Source of the DNA: Desulfosporosinus sp049943955
Lineage (GTDB): Bacteria; Bacillota; Desulfitobacteriia; Desulfitobacteriales; Desulfitobacteriaceae
NCBI RefSeq assembly: GCF_049943955.1
Contig: NZ_JBNFTW010000013.1
Span: 69,982 to 133,981, forward strand
DNA: 64,000 nucleotides
Direction: 5' to 3'
Every line of letters starts with the position of its first letter. Within the stretch, counting starts at the first letter, position 1. Positions 8,011 through 16,707 of the stretch are shown here, piece by piece. The notes beneath the pieces were generated by a model. That model was not told where the DNA came from. It worked only from the letters and a program-made list of their open reading frames with translations, and did not search any database. The translations under genes and the position numbers were made by a program.

Positions 8011-9312
8011 ATGAGAACGGTTGATTTGATACAAAAGAAAAAACGTGGCGAAACTTTAAATACCGATGAAATTAACTATATAGTTCAGGGATACGTTAAC
8101 GGCGAAATTCCTGATTATCAAATGTCAGCATTTCTCATGGCTGTTTACTTTAAAGGAATGAATAAAAGAGAAATCGCTGACCTGACGTTATCTTTTGTGG
8201 ATTCTGGAGATAGAAACGACTTATCAGCAATACATGGGATTAAGGTTGATAAACATTCATCGGGTGGCGTAGGCGATAAGCTTAGTTTGGTTATCATCCC
8301 GCTTGTTGCATCTGCGGGAGTACCCGTTGCTAAAATGTCTGGAAGAGGATTGGGACATACAGGCGGTACCATCGATAAATTAGAGTCTATACAAGGCTTT
8401 AAGACAGAGCTGGATAGAGAAACGTTTATTAATAATGTAAATAACTATAAAATGGCCATTGTCGGTCAGAGTTCTAATTTGACACCCGCGGATAAGAAGA
8501 TCTATGCCCTTCGAGATGTGACGGCAACCGTTGACAGCATACCATTGATTGCCAGCAGCATTATGAGCAAAAAAATAGCCTCTGGTGCTGATTGCATAGT
8601 GCTGGATGTTAAAGTTGGTTCTGGAGCCTTTATGAAATCCATCCCCGAGGCTATTGAATTAGCTAAGACGATGGTAGAAATCGGGAAATCGCTGAATAAA
8701 AAAACAATTGCCGTTGTTACAGATATGAGTCAGCCTCTTGGCCATGAAGTGGGAAATGCTAATGAGGTAAAAGAAGCCATTGAGATCTTGAAGGGACAAG
8801 GAGCGGACGATGAAACGACTATTGCTTTGACTCTGGCGTCTTATATGACTGTCCTTGGAGGGGCCTTCAAGAATTTTGATACTGCTTATTCGGAACTTAG
8901 GCATGTTATTAATTCCGGCAGAGCGGTTGAAACGTTAAAAGAGTTGATAGAAATTCAAGGCGGAAATTCAAAGGTCGTTGACGTGCCTGCGTTACTTCCC
9001 CAAAGTGGCCGCCATATTGAAGTTAAAGCCACAGGTGAGGGATATGTTTCAGCCATTGATGCTGAAAAGATAGGTATAACTGCTATGCTGCTCGGCGCAG
9101 GAAGAAAGAAAAAAGAAGATGCCATAGATTTTTCGGCGGGAGTTACAATGTTGAAGAAAGTTGGAGATAAGGTTCGTTTGGGGGATACGCTTTGCATTTT
9201 GCATACAAATCTGAAGGATTATAATGAAGCACTGGAAACGGCGAATCAGGCATATTCCTTCAGTAGTATAAAATCGAAGCCCGGAAAGTATATTTATGAA
9301 GTAATTCAATAA
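8011..9312 (+). CDS. pdp: Pyrimidine-nucleoside phosphorylase
   Basis: Phosphorolysis of uridine, thymidine and deoxyuridine to the base plus (deoxy)ribose-1-phosphate, which DeoB then converts. The 433 residues match the family length. Visible motifs are KVDKHSSGGVGDKLSL (phosphate and K+ site), SGRGLGHTGGTIDKLES (family signature near residue 110) and the C-terminal barrel-sandwich domain. ATG 8011 is chosen over GTG 8002, which lies within the GGGGTGA ribosome site. A large hairpin follows, closing the xerD-deoB-pdp unit. Confidence 0.93.
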   Translation: MRTVDLIQKKKRGETLNTDEINYIVQGYVNGEIPDYQMSAFLMAVYFKGMNKREIADLTLSFVDSGDRNDLSAIHGIKVDKHSSGGVGDKLSLVIIPLVASAGVPVAKMSGRGLGHTGGTIDKLESIQGFKTELDRETFINNVNNYKMAIVGQSSNLTPADKKIYALRDVTATVDSIPLIASSIMSKKIASGADCIVLDVKVGSGAFMKSIPEAIELAKTMVEIGKSLNKKTIAVVTDMSQPLGHEVGNANEVKEAIEILKGQGADDETTIALTLASYMTVLGGAFKNFDTAYSELRHVINSGRAVETLKELIEIQGGNSKVVDVPALLPQSGRHIEVKATGEGYVSAIDAEKIGITAMLLGAGRKKKEDAIDFSAGVTMLKKVGDKVRLGDTLCILHTNLKDYNEALETANQAYSFSSIKSKPGKYIYEVIQ

Positions 9313-9380
9313 GAAATAAGTTTGTTATTCCATAAGAGAAGAAATAGGTCTGTTGCAAAGGCATAAGACCCCTATTAAAC

Positions 9381-9429
9381 GAAACCTTGCATAAATAGTG
9401 GCTTAAATCATCCACTGATATGCAGGGTT
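9381..9429 (+). terminator. Terminator after pdp
   Basis: AAACCTTGCAT (9381-9391) pairs with ATGCAGGGTTT (9419-9429), one G-U pair, with an inner AGTGG/CCACT helix; TTATTTAT follows. Confidence 0.65.
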
Positions 9430-9566
9430 TTATTTATAAAAACGTATAAATACTTATTATGCAACTGCTCAGTCAATTAGTGTTGATTGAATAGGTTGAG
9501 GCACAATAATCATAAATTTCTCTTCCCAACGTATATGATAGAGAGGGTATTGGAAGGGGGGATATT

Positions 9567-10052
9567 ATGGCTCGAGAGAAAACGATTTTTTCGTTTCTTG
9601 AAGGTCTAACCACGAAGGATACATTTGCAGTTCTGGGGAATGCCCAGAAATTTAAAACTCACAAACATGCCTGGAAGGCTTGGCGGGCGCTAAAAGAATT
9701 TGGCTGTTTAGCTTATCCCGTTGCTGAAGATTTACAGCGAATTGATGGAAGCAAAGTATATTCAGGTGTCCAGGAACTAAAGGATAAAATAACAGTCATC
9801 GTACCTTGTCTGTTACCGGAGGAAATGCCGTCACTTGTCACAGAGGCTTCGTTTGCCGGAGTAAAAAAGATTTGGTTTCAAGAGCGGACATGGAGTCAAG
9901 ATGTCCAAGAGGAATGCGAGAAAATGGGAATTCAAGTCTTCCGGGGATGTGTCCTTCGCCATAAAAAATATCCTGCACTGAGTCTTTGTTACTTAAATCC
10001 TTGTTACTGGCATGGGTTAAGGGATTCGAAAGTTCCATCGAAACGTTACTAA
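9567..10052 (+). CDS. CoA-binding (YccU-like Rossmann) domain protein
   Basis: A 161-residue single-domain protein with the layout of CoA-binding proteins of the succinyl-CoA-ligase-alpha fold: a first beta-alpha unit (TFAVLGNAQ), then YPVAEDLQRIDGSKVYSGVQEL, IVPCLLPEEMPSL and the VKKIWFQERTWSQDVQEECEKMG segment that in YccU-like proteins reads 'vWlq.G..n.ea...a...G'. The C-terminus ends in CVLRHKK, similar to the RCi..eh motif of the family. No enzymatic activity is known for this group. It is monocistronic between two terminators. AAGGGGGG precedes the ATG. Confidence 0.7.
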   Translation: MAREKTIFSFLEGLTTKDTFAVLGNAQKFKTHKHAWKAWRALKEFGCLAYPVAEDLQRIDGSKVYSGVQELKDKITVIVPCLLPEEMPSLVTEASFAGVKKIWFQERTWSQDVQEECEKMGIQVFRGCVLRHKKYPALSLCYLNPCYWHGLRDSKVPSKRY

Positions 10053-10106
10053 AAGTTACTAAAATAACAAGAGAACATCAGTAAAACAAGAAGAAATAAA
10101 GTTTTT

Positions 10107-10136
10107 AAAGCCTTTGGGATAGTTCCTAAAGGCTTT
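10107..10136 (+). terminator. Hairpin terminator after the CoA-binding protein gene
   Basis: AAAGCCTTT (10107-10115) and AAAGGCTTT (10128-10136), with inner GGA/TCC pairs, form a compact stem; the tail is only moderately T-rich. Confidence 0.6.
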
Positions 10137-10178
10137 GCTATATTATACATATTTTAATACTGCTTTTAATTCTCATTA

Positions 10179-10207
10179 CTATATAATTTCTCTTTTCGGG
10201 AATAATA
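10179..10207 (+). promoter_or_regulatory. Candidate forespore (sigma-F/G-type) promoter of dacF
   Basis: CTATA (10179-10183) resembles the GYWTA -35 and GGGAATAATA (10198-10207) resembles the GGNNANANT -10 of sigma-F promoters, with a 14-base spacer, one or two short of typical. The gene is sigma-F dependent in Bacillus. Consensus matching by eye only. Confidence 0.35.
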
Positions 10208-10235
10208 ACATCAAATTTAATGAGGAGGAGTCAAG

Positions 10236-11384
10236 ATGAGAAAAGGATTAGCAGTTGTTCTTGCTTTCATGCTTGTACTAGGCAATATTGCCTTTGCTAA
10301 TGTTCCTTCTGTAATGGGAGCGGAGATTGTAACGGATGCCGCGAGTGCTGTATTGATGGATGCTGCATCGGGACGAGTTCTCTATGAAAAGGATATGAAT
10401 AAGGAATTGCCTCCGGCAAGTGTGACTAAACTAATGACCTTGTTAGTGGCTGCAGAGGCTGTCGAATCTGGGAAGGTTAAACTAACGGATAAAGTTACGG
10501 CGAGTGAGAATGCCTGTAAGTTAGGCGGGTCACAAATTTATCTCGAACCTGGAGAGACCTTTACTTTGGAGCAAATGTTAATTGCCATTGCTGTTGGTTC
10601 AGCAAATGATGGTTGTGTCGCTGTGGCAGAACATATTGACGGAACTCATGAAGCCTTCGTCGAGGAAATGAATCGCAAAGCTCAGGCATTAGGCCTGAAA
10701 AACACTCATTTTGCCAATGCCTACGGATTACCTGCTGAAGGACATTATACCAGTGCCTATGATTTGGCAGTAATTGCTAGAGAAACTCTTAAATATCCTT
10801 TGATTCGAAAATTAACAAGTATCAAAGAATATGATTTGCGCGATGGAAAATTTAAATTATGGAATACGAATAAACTTCTCTGGTGGTATCCGGGAACGGA
10901 TGGCTTTAAAACCGGTTGGACCAATGAAGCCAAATATTGTCTTGCCTCCACGGTTGAGAGAGATGGATTGCGCTTAATTTGTGTCGTGATGGGAGTGCCT
11001 CAGGTTAGGGGGCATTTTGCGGAATCAATGAAAATCTATAATTATGGTTTCGCCAAATATCAATTTAAAACATTTGCTCCAACGGGTCAAAAAGAGGGAG
11101 TCGTTAAAGTTGCCAAAGGGAAGGAAAACACAGTAAATGCAGTCACAGAGAAAGCCTTTGGCGCTACCATTGAAAAAGGAAATGATAAAAATTTCTGGGT
11201 CGAAACTAAGCTCAACCCAGAAGTAAGTGCTCCTATTAAAAAAGGACAAAAACTTGGGGAAATTCACCTCTATCGTAATGACATTTTACAAAGCAGTGTA
11301 AATCTGATTGCTGATCATTCTGTGGAAAAAGCTGGCTTAGCGGAACAGATAACCCGCACTCTTAAAGGTGTTATCGGATATTAG
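10236..11384 (+). CDS. dacF: D-alanyl-D-alanine carboxypeptidase DacF (PBP5 family)
   Basis: Secreted low-molecular-weight penicillin-binding protein that trims the terminal D-Ala of peptidoglycan; DacF acts in the forespore in Bacillus. The 382 residues comprise a signal peptide (basic RK, hydrophobic AVVLAFMLVLGNIAFA), the catalytic Ser-x-x-Lys box in PASVTKLM, the SAN triad in VGSANDG, the KTG box in DGFKTGWT, a PBP5 C-terminal beta domain and a C-terminal amphipathic end. AGGAGGAG precedes the ATG. Its stop codon overlaps the sigF stop on the opposite strand (TTAG), so the two transcripts converge with no terminator between them. Confidence 0.92.
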   Translation: MRKGLAVVLAFMLVLGNIAFANVPSVMGAEIVTDAASAVLMDAASGRVLYEKDMNKELPPASVTKLMTLLVAAEAVESGKVKLTDKVTASENACKLGGSQIYLEPGETFTLEQMLIAIAVGSANDGCVAVAEHIDGTHEAFVEEMNRKAQALGLKNTHFANAYGLPAEGHYTSAYDLAVIARETLKYPLIRKLTSIKEYDLRDGKFKLWNTNKLLWWYPGTDGFKTGWTNEAKYCLASTVERDGLRLICVVMGVPQVRGHFAESMKIYNYGFAKYQFKTFAPTGQKEGVVKVAKGKENTVNAVTEKAFGATIEKGNDKNFWVETKLNPEVSAPIKKGQKLGEIHLYRNDILQSSVNLIADHSVEKAGLAEQITRTLKGVIGY

Positions 11385-12232
11385 CCGGGGTCTCTTCTGT
11401 GCACCTTTTTCGAGGTTGTTTCTGAGTCTGAATCAGGGGCAGAGGTTCGGTCAGAGTGTTCCTCAATTTTGGATAATTCGCGGATTCGCATGAGGGCTGC
11501 TCTCTCAATTCTGGAGATTTGAACTTGTGAGAGGTTAAGGATCGCTGCGATTTGACTTTGAGTTTTATCTTCAAAAAATCGCATTAAAAGAACATTTTTT
11601 TCGCGTTCAGGCAGTTTATCCAAAACCTCATTCAGGGCGATTTTATCAAACCAACCAGGATCCGCCCCTTTTTCAGTTGAAAGTTGATCAAGCACATAGA
11701 TGGGATCGGAGTCATCTTGATAGAGCGTATCGTAGATGGATGTGGGGCTTTGTATAGCCTCCAAAGCCGCAACAATCTCCTCTCGATCAACTCCGATATT
11801 GGCGGCAATTTCTCCGATTGTCGCCTCTCGGCCTAATCTGGAAGAAAGTTCATCCCGCGCACGGTTTACTTTATAGACTAATTCTTTATAAGACCGAGGA
11901 ACTTTTAAAGGATGATCATCACGAAGGAAACGTCTGATTTCTCCAATAATCATGGGCACGGCGTAGGTAGAGAATTTGACTCCATAGGAGAAGTCGAATT
12001 TATCAATTGCTTTAATCAGGCCAATAGTTCCAATTTGAAAAAGGTCTTCAAGTTCGTAGCCTCTATGAGTAAAACGCTGAACAAGGTTAAATATAAGTTT
12101 CAAGTTGCAATTGATTAAACGTTCCCTTGCTTCCGTGTCGCCTTCCTTAGCAGCATGGAGATTCTTCATCATCTCTTCATCAGAGAGAAGGGGAAAATGA
12201 GGAAGATTCATATCCGTAAGTCGTTGAATCAT
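11381..12232 (-). CDS. sigF: RNA polymerase sporulation sigma factor SigF
   Basis: Forespore-specific sigma factor, held inactive by SpoIIAB until septation. The 283 residues show region 2 (NLKLIFNLVQRF, YELEDLFQIGTIGLIKAIDKFD, KFSTYAVPMIIGEIRRFLRD), region 3 (VPRSYKEL...GREATIGEIAANIG) and region 4 (LPEREKNVLLMRFFEDKTQSQIAAIL...ISRIERAALMRIREL). AGGGGGG precedes the start. About 25 residues of polar tail (ending KKVHRRDPG) follow the end of region 4, beyond the ~255 residues of Bacillus SigF; this tail is encoded opposite the dacF 3' end. Third gene of the spoIIA operon, which is inverted relative to its neighbours. Confidence 0.95.
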   Translation of the reverse strand: MIQRLTDMNLPHFPLLSDEEMMKNLHAAKEGDTEARERLINCNLKLIFNLVQRFTHRGYELEDLFQIGTIGLIKAIDKFDFSYGVKFSTYAVPMIIGEIRRFLRDDHPLKVPRSYKELVYKVNRARDELSSRLGREATIGEIAANIGVDREEIVAALEAIQSPTSIYDTLYQDDSDPIYVLDQLSTEKGADPGWFDKIALNEVLDKLPEREKNVLLMRFFEDKTQSQIAAILNLSQVQISRIERAALMRIRELSKIEEHSDRTSAPDSDSETTSKKVHRRDPG

Positions 12233-12243
12233 GTCCGGCCCCC

Positions 12244-12681
12244 CTAATGAGAAGCATTGGAGGATTGTTTCAGCTGCTTCTTCATGGTTACAGTTGTTCC
12301 GATGTCAATAGTTGAGTCAACCTGCAGGTCATCCATAAATGACTGCATAAAGACGAAGCCCAGACCCATGCGTTCCGGATCAGTACTAAAGGCAGGCTGC
12401 ATGGCTTGCTCAACATTGGAAATTCCACATCCTTCATCTTTAACAACAATCTTAAGGGCATCATCCATGACCTCTAATTCGAGATAGACAACATGATTAG
12501 CGTCGTTGCGGTAACCATGGATGATGGCATTGGAAACCGCTTCGGAAACTGCAACTTTAAGTTCCTCAATGTCATTAAGAGGCAGATCTAATTGAGCTCC
12601 GATGGAAGCTATGAGCAACCTCGCAATTCCTACATTTTCAGCGATACTGGAAAAAGTAAGGGCTAATTGATTTGATTTCAT
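12244..12681 (-). CDS. spoIIAB: Anti-sigma F factor / serine kinase SpoIIAB
   Basis: Binds and inactivates SigF and phosphorylates SpoIIAA. The 145-residue protein is a GHKL ATPase: the N box is KVAVSEAVSNAIIHGY, the G1 box KDEGCGISN and the G2 box GLGFVFMQSF. Its ATG follows the spoIIAA stop directly (TAGATG) and the sigF start lies 11 bases beyond its own stop, the standard spoIIA order. Confidence 0.95.
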   Translation of the reverse strand: MKSNQLALTFSSIAENVGIARLLIASIGAQLDLPLNDIEELKVAVSEAVSNAIIHGYRNDANHVVYLELEVMDDALKIVVKDEGCGISNVEQAMQPAFSTDPERMGLGFVFMQSFMDDLQVDSTIDIGTTVTMKKQLKQSSNASH

Positions 12682-13032
12682 CTATGCTCTCCTTCCTTCC
12701 TCATAGGCATGGGTCTCATCATCATAAAAGTTAATGATTTTCGGTAGGCCTGACAGTTCCATGATTTTGTAAACATTCGGAGGTACATTGGTAATTTTTA
12801 GTTTTCCACCTAAGGAGAGTAACTTTTTATATCTGCCTAAAATAACACCTAATCCGGAACTATCAATAAATTGAACGTTTTGAAGATTGAGAATTACTGT
12901 TCGAATCCCCCTTTTCTCAATTTCTATGTCTATAGCTTGCCTTACAAGATCCGATGTGTGCATATCCAGTTCTCCGTCTAAACGTAAGAACAGGGTAAGG
13001 CGCTCTATCTTTTTTTCAAGGTTCAAGTCCAT
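12682..13032 (-). CDS. spoIIAA: Anti-anti-sigma factor SpoIIAA
   Basis: STAS-domain antagonist that releases SigF from SpoIIAB when dephosphorylated. The phosphorylatable Ser lies in FIDSSGLGVILGRY. The ATG at 13032 gives 116 residues and aligns the GELD motif at the same distance from the start as in Bacillus (117 residues). An in-frame ATG at 13089 would add 19 residues and would fall inside the candidate sigma-H promoter. AGGGGGG abuts ATG 13032, so a TTG six bases further (13026) is a realistic alternative start. First gene of the inverted spoIIA operon. Confidence 0.92.
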   Translation of the reverse strand: MDLNLEKKIERLTLFLRLDGELDMHTSDLVRQAIDIEIEKRGIRTVILNLQNVQFIDSSGLGVILGRYKKLLSLGGKLKITNVPPNVYKIMELSGLPKIINFYDDETHAYEEGRRA

Positions 13033-13070
13033 CCCCCCTAAAATGTGTTTGAAAAATAAAGGTAAAGAAT

Positions 13071-13098
13071 GTTTTCGCTCAATAACCATAATTTTCCT
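13071..13098 (-). promoter_or_regulatory. Candidate sigma-H promoter of the spoIIA operon
   Basis: On the minus strand AGGAAAA (13098-13092) and GCGAAAAC (13078-13071) are separated by 13 bases, close to the sigma-H pattern AGGAWWT-N12-14-RNNGAAT. The spoIIA operon is sigma-H driven in Bacillus. Matched by eye. Confidence 0.4.
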
Positions 13099-13142
13099 GC
13101 ATGCTTTTTATAGTATTCTTGGCAAGCTCTGTCGAAATATCT

Positions 13143-13170
13143 GCATAAAAATGGAAATAATAAGTATAAT
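13143..13170 (+). promoter_or_regulatory. Candidate sigma-G promoter of the spoVA operon
   Basis: GCATA (13143-13147), 17 bases, then TATAAT (13165-13170) fits the sigma-G pattern GHATR-N17-18-CATNNTA reasonably and lies 52 bases before spoVAC. It is divergent from the spoIIA promoter in the same 190-base gap. Confidence 0.4.
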
Positions 13171-13222
13171 TTACTCCGTTTTCATTAATAATACAAATTA
13201 GTCTATAAAGGGAGGGAGCTGA

Positions 13223-13690
13223 ATGCCTAATCAAACGCTGCGCAAACCCGCCATTTCAATCTCACCTGAAGAATATAAAGCACTAGCGCAAAAATACACT
13301 CCTAAACCAACGCTTACTAAAAATATTTTGCGGGCTTTTTTTGTTGGCGGTCTGATTTGTGCTTTGGGACAAGTGATAATAAATATTTTTTCCGGTATTG
13401 GGTTAACTCCAAAAGAGGCCTCAAATGCTGCCACTGCCGCAATGATTTTCTTAGGCTCCCTGCTCACGGGGCTTGGAGTTTATGATGAGATTGGAAAATT
13501 TGGGGGAGCCGGCTCTATTATTCCTGTCACAGGTTTTGCCAATTCTATTGTTTCACCGGCGATGGAATTTAAACGCGAAGGCTACGTTCAGGGAGTAGGG
13601 GCGAAGTTGTTTACCGTTGCAGGTCCTGTCCTCGTATATGGTATTGCGGCCTCCATCATTATTGGCGTTTTAGCTTATTTTTTGCATTAA
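13223..13690 (+). CDS. spoVAC: Stage V sporulation protein AC
   Basis: Inner-spore-membrane component of the SpoVA channel that moves dipicolinic acid into the developing spore and out at germination; SpoVAC is thought to be mechanosensitive. The 155-residue protein has a polar N-terminus (EYKALAQKYTPKPTL), then four hydrophobic helices, with the conserved GLGVYDEIGKFGGAGSIIPVTGFANS segment (residues ~83-110). GGGAGGGAG precedes the ATG. First gene of a four-gene spoVA operon lacking spoVAA, spoVAB and spoVAEa. Confidence 0.93.
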   Translation: MPNQTLRKPAISISPEEYKALAQKYTPKPTLTKNILRAFFVGGLICALGQVIINIFSGIGLTPKEASNAATAAMIFLGSLLTGLGVYDEIGKFGGAGSIIPVTGFANSIVSPAMEFKREGYVQGVGAKLFTVAGPVLVYGIAASIIIGVLAYFLH

Positions 13691-13755
13691 GACAAGAGAA
13701 GTAATTGCTTTAAGAAGCTTTGAAATCTGGGTATGAATGGGGATGAACACATGAC

Positions 13756-14763
13756 ATGGGTTTGAAAAGAGCGGGTAATCAGACGGTGCTGTTTGACAAT
13801 CCGCCGGTTATTTTATCGTCTTATGCCGTCGTTGGGCCTAAAGAAGGAAAAGGCCCCCTTGGCAAAACCTTTAACTCTATCTGGCAGGATCAGCTGAACG
13901 GCGAAAAAACCTGGGAATTAGCAGAGAGCAAGATGCTTCAAGAAGCTTTGCAAGGGAGCATCAAACAAGCAGGGATCGGAAAAGAACAAATTGACTTTAT
14001 GTTAGCCGGTGACTTACTGAATCAGATTGTTTCTTCGAATTTTGCGGCTCGGCTAATGGCCTTACCCTTCATTGGAGTTTATGGAGCATGTTCTACCATG
14101 GCCTTAAGTTTGGCCCTAGGCAGTATGCTGATTGATGGCGGATTTGCCGAATATGTGCTGGTGGGAGTTTCAAGTCATCATGAGACGGCAGAGCGCCAAT
14201 TTCGTGCCCCAACGGAACAGGGGACACAAAGGGCTATGAGTGCTCAATGGACTGTTACCGGAGCAGGAAGTGTTCTCCTGGGCAAAAAGGGAGCCGGACC
14301 AAGAATTACTTCAGCAACGATTGGAAGAGTTATTGATTATGGAGAGACCGATGCCGGCAATATGGGTTCCGCAATGGCTCCGGCAGTCGCCGATACGATT
14401 CTTAATCATTTTCATGATTTACAGTGTACAGGGCAGGACTATGATCACATAGCTTCTGGGGATTTAGGAACTGTTGGTTTAGCTCTGGCCTGTGAGGTTC
14501 TTAAACAAAGCGGTGTTGATACGGGGACGGAATTTACAGATTGTGGCGTCAGGATTTTCGATTCAACTCAGGATGTCCATGCCGGCGGCAGCGGATGTGC
14601 TTGTTCTGCCGTTGTTTTTGCCGGGGATTTGATGCAGAAGTTAAAGGCTAGAGCCTTAAAACGAGTTTTACTTATAGGCAGCGGGGCCTTACACAGTCCC
14701 ACTTCTGCGCTGCAGGGTGAATCGATCCCCGGGATAGGTCATGCCGTTGCTATTGAAGCATGA
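13756..14763 (+). CDS. spoVAD: Stage V sporulation protein AD
   Basis: Soluble SpoVA subunit that binds dipicolinic acid on the inner spore membrane. The 335-residue protein has a thiolase/ketoacyl-synthase fold with the conserved GVYGACSTMALSLALG (Cys region), VSSHHETAERQFR and the C-terminal CSAVVFAGDLM and GSGALHSPTSALQGESIPGIGHAV segments. Length matches the 338 of Bacillus. The next gene's ribosome site overlaps its stop. Confidence 0.95.
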   Translation: MGLKRAGNQTVLFDNPPVILSSYAVVGPKEGKGPLGKTFNSIWQDQLNGEKTWELAESKMLQEALQGSIKQAGIGKEQIDFMLAGDLLNQIVSSNFAARLMALPFIGVYGACSTMALSLALGSMLIDGGFAEYVLVGVSSHHETAERQFRAPTEQGTQRAMSAQWTVTGAGSVLLGKKGAGPRITSATIGRVIDYGETDAGNMGSAMAPAVADTILNHFHDLQCTGQDYDHIASGDLGTVGLALACEVLKQSGVDTGTEFTDCGVRIFDSTQDVHAGGSGCACSAVVFAGDLMQKLKARALKRVLLIGSGALHSPTSALQGESIPGIGHAVAIEA

Positions 14764-14776
14764 AAGGAGTCTTCAG

Positions 14777-15139
14777 ATGTTTCATTTGATATTCCCGGCC
14801 TTTATCGTTGGTGGACTGATCTGTGTTATCGGGCAGTTAATGATGGATTTAACGAAACCATCCTTTACACCTGCTCATGTCTTGGTATCGTTTGTCACAG
14901 GGGGAGCTGTCTTGGGAGCTTTAGGTGTATATGAACCTCTCGTTAAGTTTGCCGGAGCCGGAGCGACGATCCCTTTATCTGGATTTGGTTATAGTTTAGC
15001 TAAAGGCTCTATTGAGGCTGTTGGAAAACGGGGTCTAATAGGCGCCTTGTCAGGCGGCGTCGAGGCAACGGCGGTTGGAATTGCCGCTGCTGTATTTTTT
15101 GGCTATTTGATGTCTATAACCTTTAACCCCAAGGGATAA
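14777..15139 (+). CDS. spoVAE: Stage V sporulation protein AE (AEb type)
   Basis: A 120-residue membrane protein homologous to SpoVAC, again with the conserved core ALGVYEPLVKFAGAGATIPLSGFGYS and three to four membrane helices. ATG 14777 has AAAGGAG 9 bases upstream; an in-frame start at 14741 would lie inside spoVAD. It is part of the SpoVA dipicolinate channel. Confidence 0.92.
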   Translation: MFHLIFPAFIVGGLICVIGQLMMDLTKPSFTPAHVLVSFVTGGAVLGALGVYEPLVKFAGAGATIPLSGFGYSLAKGSIEAVGKRGLIGALSGGVEATAVGIAAAVFFGYLMSITFNPKG

Positions 15140-15188
15140 GTCCTTTTCCCTTCGCCCATAAAAAATATCAAGATAAAGGGAGGTTAGT

Positions 15189-16685
15189 ATGAGCAATATT
15201 TCAAGTGAAAAAAACGTTCCTGTAAGTAAAAATTACCAGGAAAATGTTAATTACTTAAATCAGGAATTAGGAGTCCCGGATAGTTTTGACGTTGTTGTTC
15301 GGGAGATGTCGATTGGCGGTAAAAAGGTAGCAATTTACTCCATTAATGGCATGGTTGACACCCACGTTGCCAGTTATATTCTCGATGCCTTGATTGACTT
15401 GGAACGCTCTGATCTTATCGTCAATGCCCTGGACAAATTAGTGAAAGGCCGAATTGTTAATTTACAAGTTACAGAAGTCGAAACAATGGACAAGGTATTC
15501 TATTTTGTTTTGTCGGGTCCCATGGCAATTTTTGTTGAAGGGCAAGAAAAGGCAATTATAGTAGATTTGAGGACTTATCCTGCCCGTCAGCCCCAGGAAC
15601 CGGATATCGAACGTGTTACCCGAGGATCACGTGATGGATTTGTTGAGACACTGGTGATGAACACTGCCTTAATTCGCAGGCGTTTGCGTGACCCAAAACT
15701 GCGCATGAAATTGGTGCAGGTTGGAGGAAGATCAAAAACCGATGTCTGCATCGCCTATATCGAGGATATTACAAATCCGGAGATGGTTCGAAAAATTCAA
15801 GAAGATTTGCAAGCGATTAAAATTGATGGGATTCCTATGGCTGAAAAAAGCGTTGAAGAATTTATTCTTGGGAGTAAATTTTGGAATCCTTATCCCCGGG
15901 TCAGGTATACAGAACGCCCGGATGTGGCAGCTATTCATTTGCTGGAAGGTCACGTTGTTATTCTTGTTGATACGTCTCCATCGGTTATTATGGCACCAAC
16001 GACCTTTTGGAGCCATCTCCAGCATGCAGAAGAATATCGGCAAGAACCTATTGTTGGCGCTTATCTGCGCTGGATACGATTCGCCGGGGTATTCGCTGCC
16101 TTATTTCTCCTTCCGCTTTGGCTGGGAGCAGCTCTAAACCCTCAATTACTTCCGAAAGGACTTCAGTTTATCGGAGTTTCCAAGGTGGCAAAAGTTGGTC
16201 TTTTTCCCCAAGTGGTATTTGCCGAATTTGGTGTAGATCTTTTACGAATGGCCGCCGTTCACACTCCGGCCCCTTTAGCGACAGCCTTAGGCTTGATTGC
16301 TGCCTTTATGCTCGGAGATATCGCAGTTAAAGTGGGGATGTTTTCTCCGGAGGTAATTCTCTACGTTGCCATAGCTACAGTAGCCACTTTTGCAACTCCG
16401 AGTTTCGAGCTTGGTTTGGCCAATCGGCTGGCGCGTTTGTTCATTATCGTTCTGACAGGTCTCTTTAATTTTTGGGGATTTTTGGCCGGAACAGTACTCG
16501 TGCTCTTTCTTCTCTGGAGAACCAAGTCCTTCGGTGTCCCTTATCTCTGGCCGCTGCTGCCCCTAAATTTAAAAGCTATGGGCACCGTTTTGGTACGGTC
16601 ACCGGTTCCAATTAAGAACACACGTCCAAGTGTCTTAAAACCTCAGGATCCTATCAGGCAGCCGGAGGGTAAAACAAAAAAATGA
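15189..16685 (+). CDS. spoVAF: Stage V sporulation protein AF (GerA-like)
   Basis: A 498-residue spore membrane protein related to the A subunit of germinant receptors (GerAA family). The N-terminal ~280 residues are soluble (DTHVASYILDALIDLERSD, VTRGSRDGFVETLVMNTALIRRRLRD, the family signature), followed by about five membrane segments to residue ~450 and a polar tail. In Bacillus SpoVAF works with the SpoVA channel and accelerates germination. Last gene of the spoVA run; the next gene starts 22 bases later with its own ribosome site. Confidence 0.93.
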   Translation: MSNISSEKNVPVSKNYQENVNYLNQELGVPDSFDVVVREMSIGGKKVAIYSINGMVDTHVASYILDALIDLERSDLIVNALDKLVKGRIVNLQVTEVETMDKVFYFVLSGPMAIFVEGQEKAIIVDLRTYPARQPQEPDIERVTRGSRDGFVETLVMNTALIRRRLRDPKLRMKLVQVGGRSKTDVCIAYIEDITNPEMVRKIQEDLQAIKIDGIPMAEKSVEEFILGSKFWNPYPRVRYTERPDVAAIHLLEGHVVILVDTSPSVIMAPTTFWSHLQHAEEYRQEPIVGAYLRWIRFAGVFAALFLLPLWLGAALNPQLLPKGLQFIGVSKVAKVGLFPQVVFAEFGVDLLRMAAVHTPAPLATALGLIAAFMLGDIAVKVGMFSPEVILYVAIATVATFATPSFELGLANRLARLFIIVLTGLFNFWGFLAGTVLVLFLLWRTKSFGVPYLWPLLPLNLKAMGTVLVRSPVPIKNTRPSVLKPQDPIRQPEGKTKK

Positions 16686-16707
16686 TTAGAGAAAGGATGC
16701 CAAGAGA

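Noticed and set aside
13033..13089. Longer SpoIIAA start at 13089
   Set aside because: It would add residues absent from the family and overlap the candidate sigma-H promoter.
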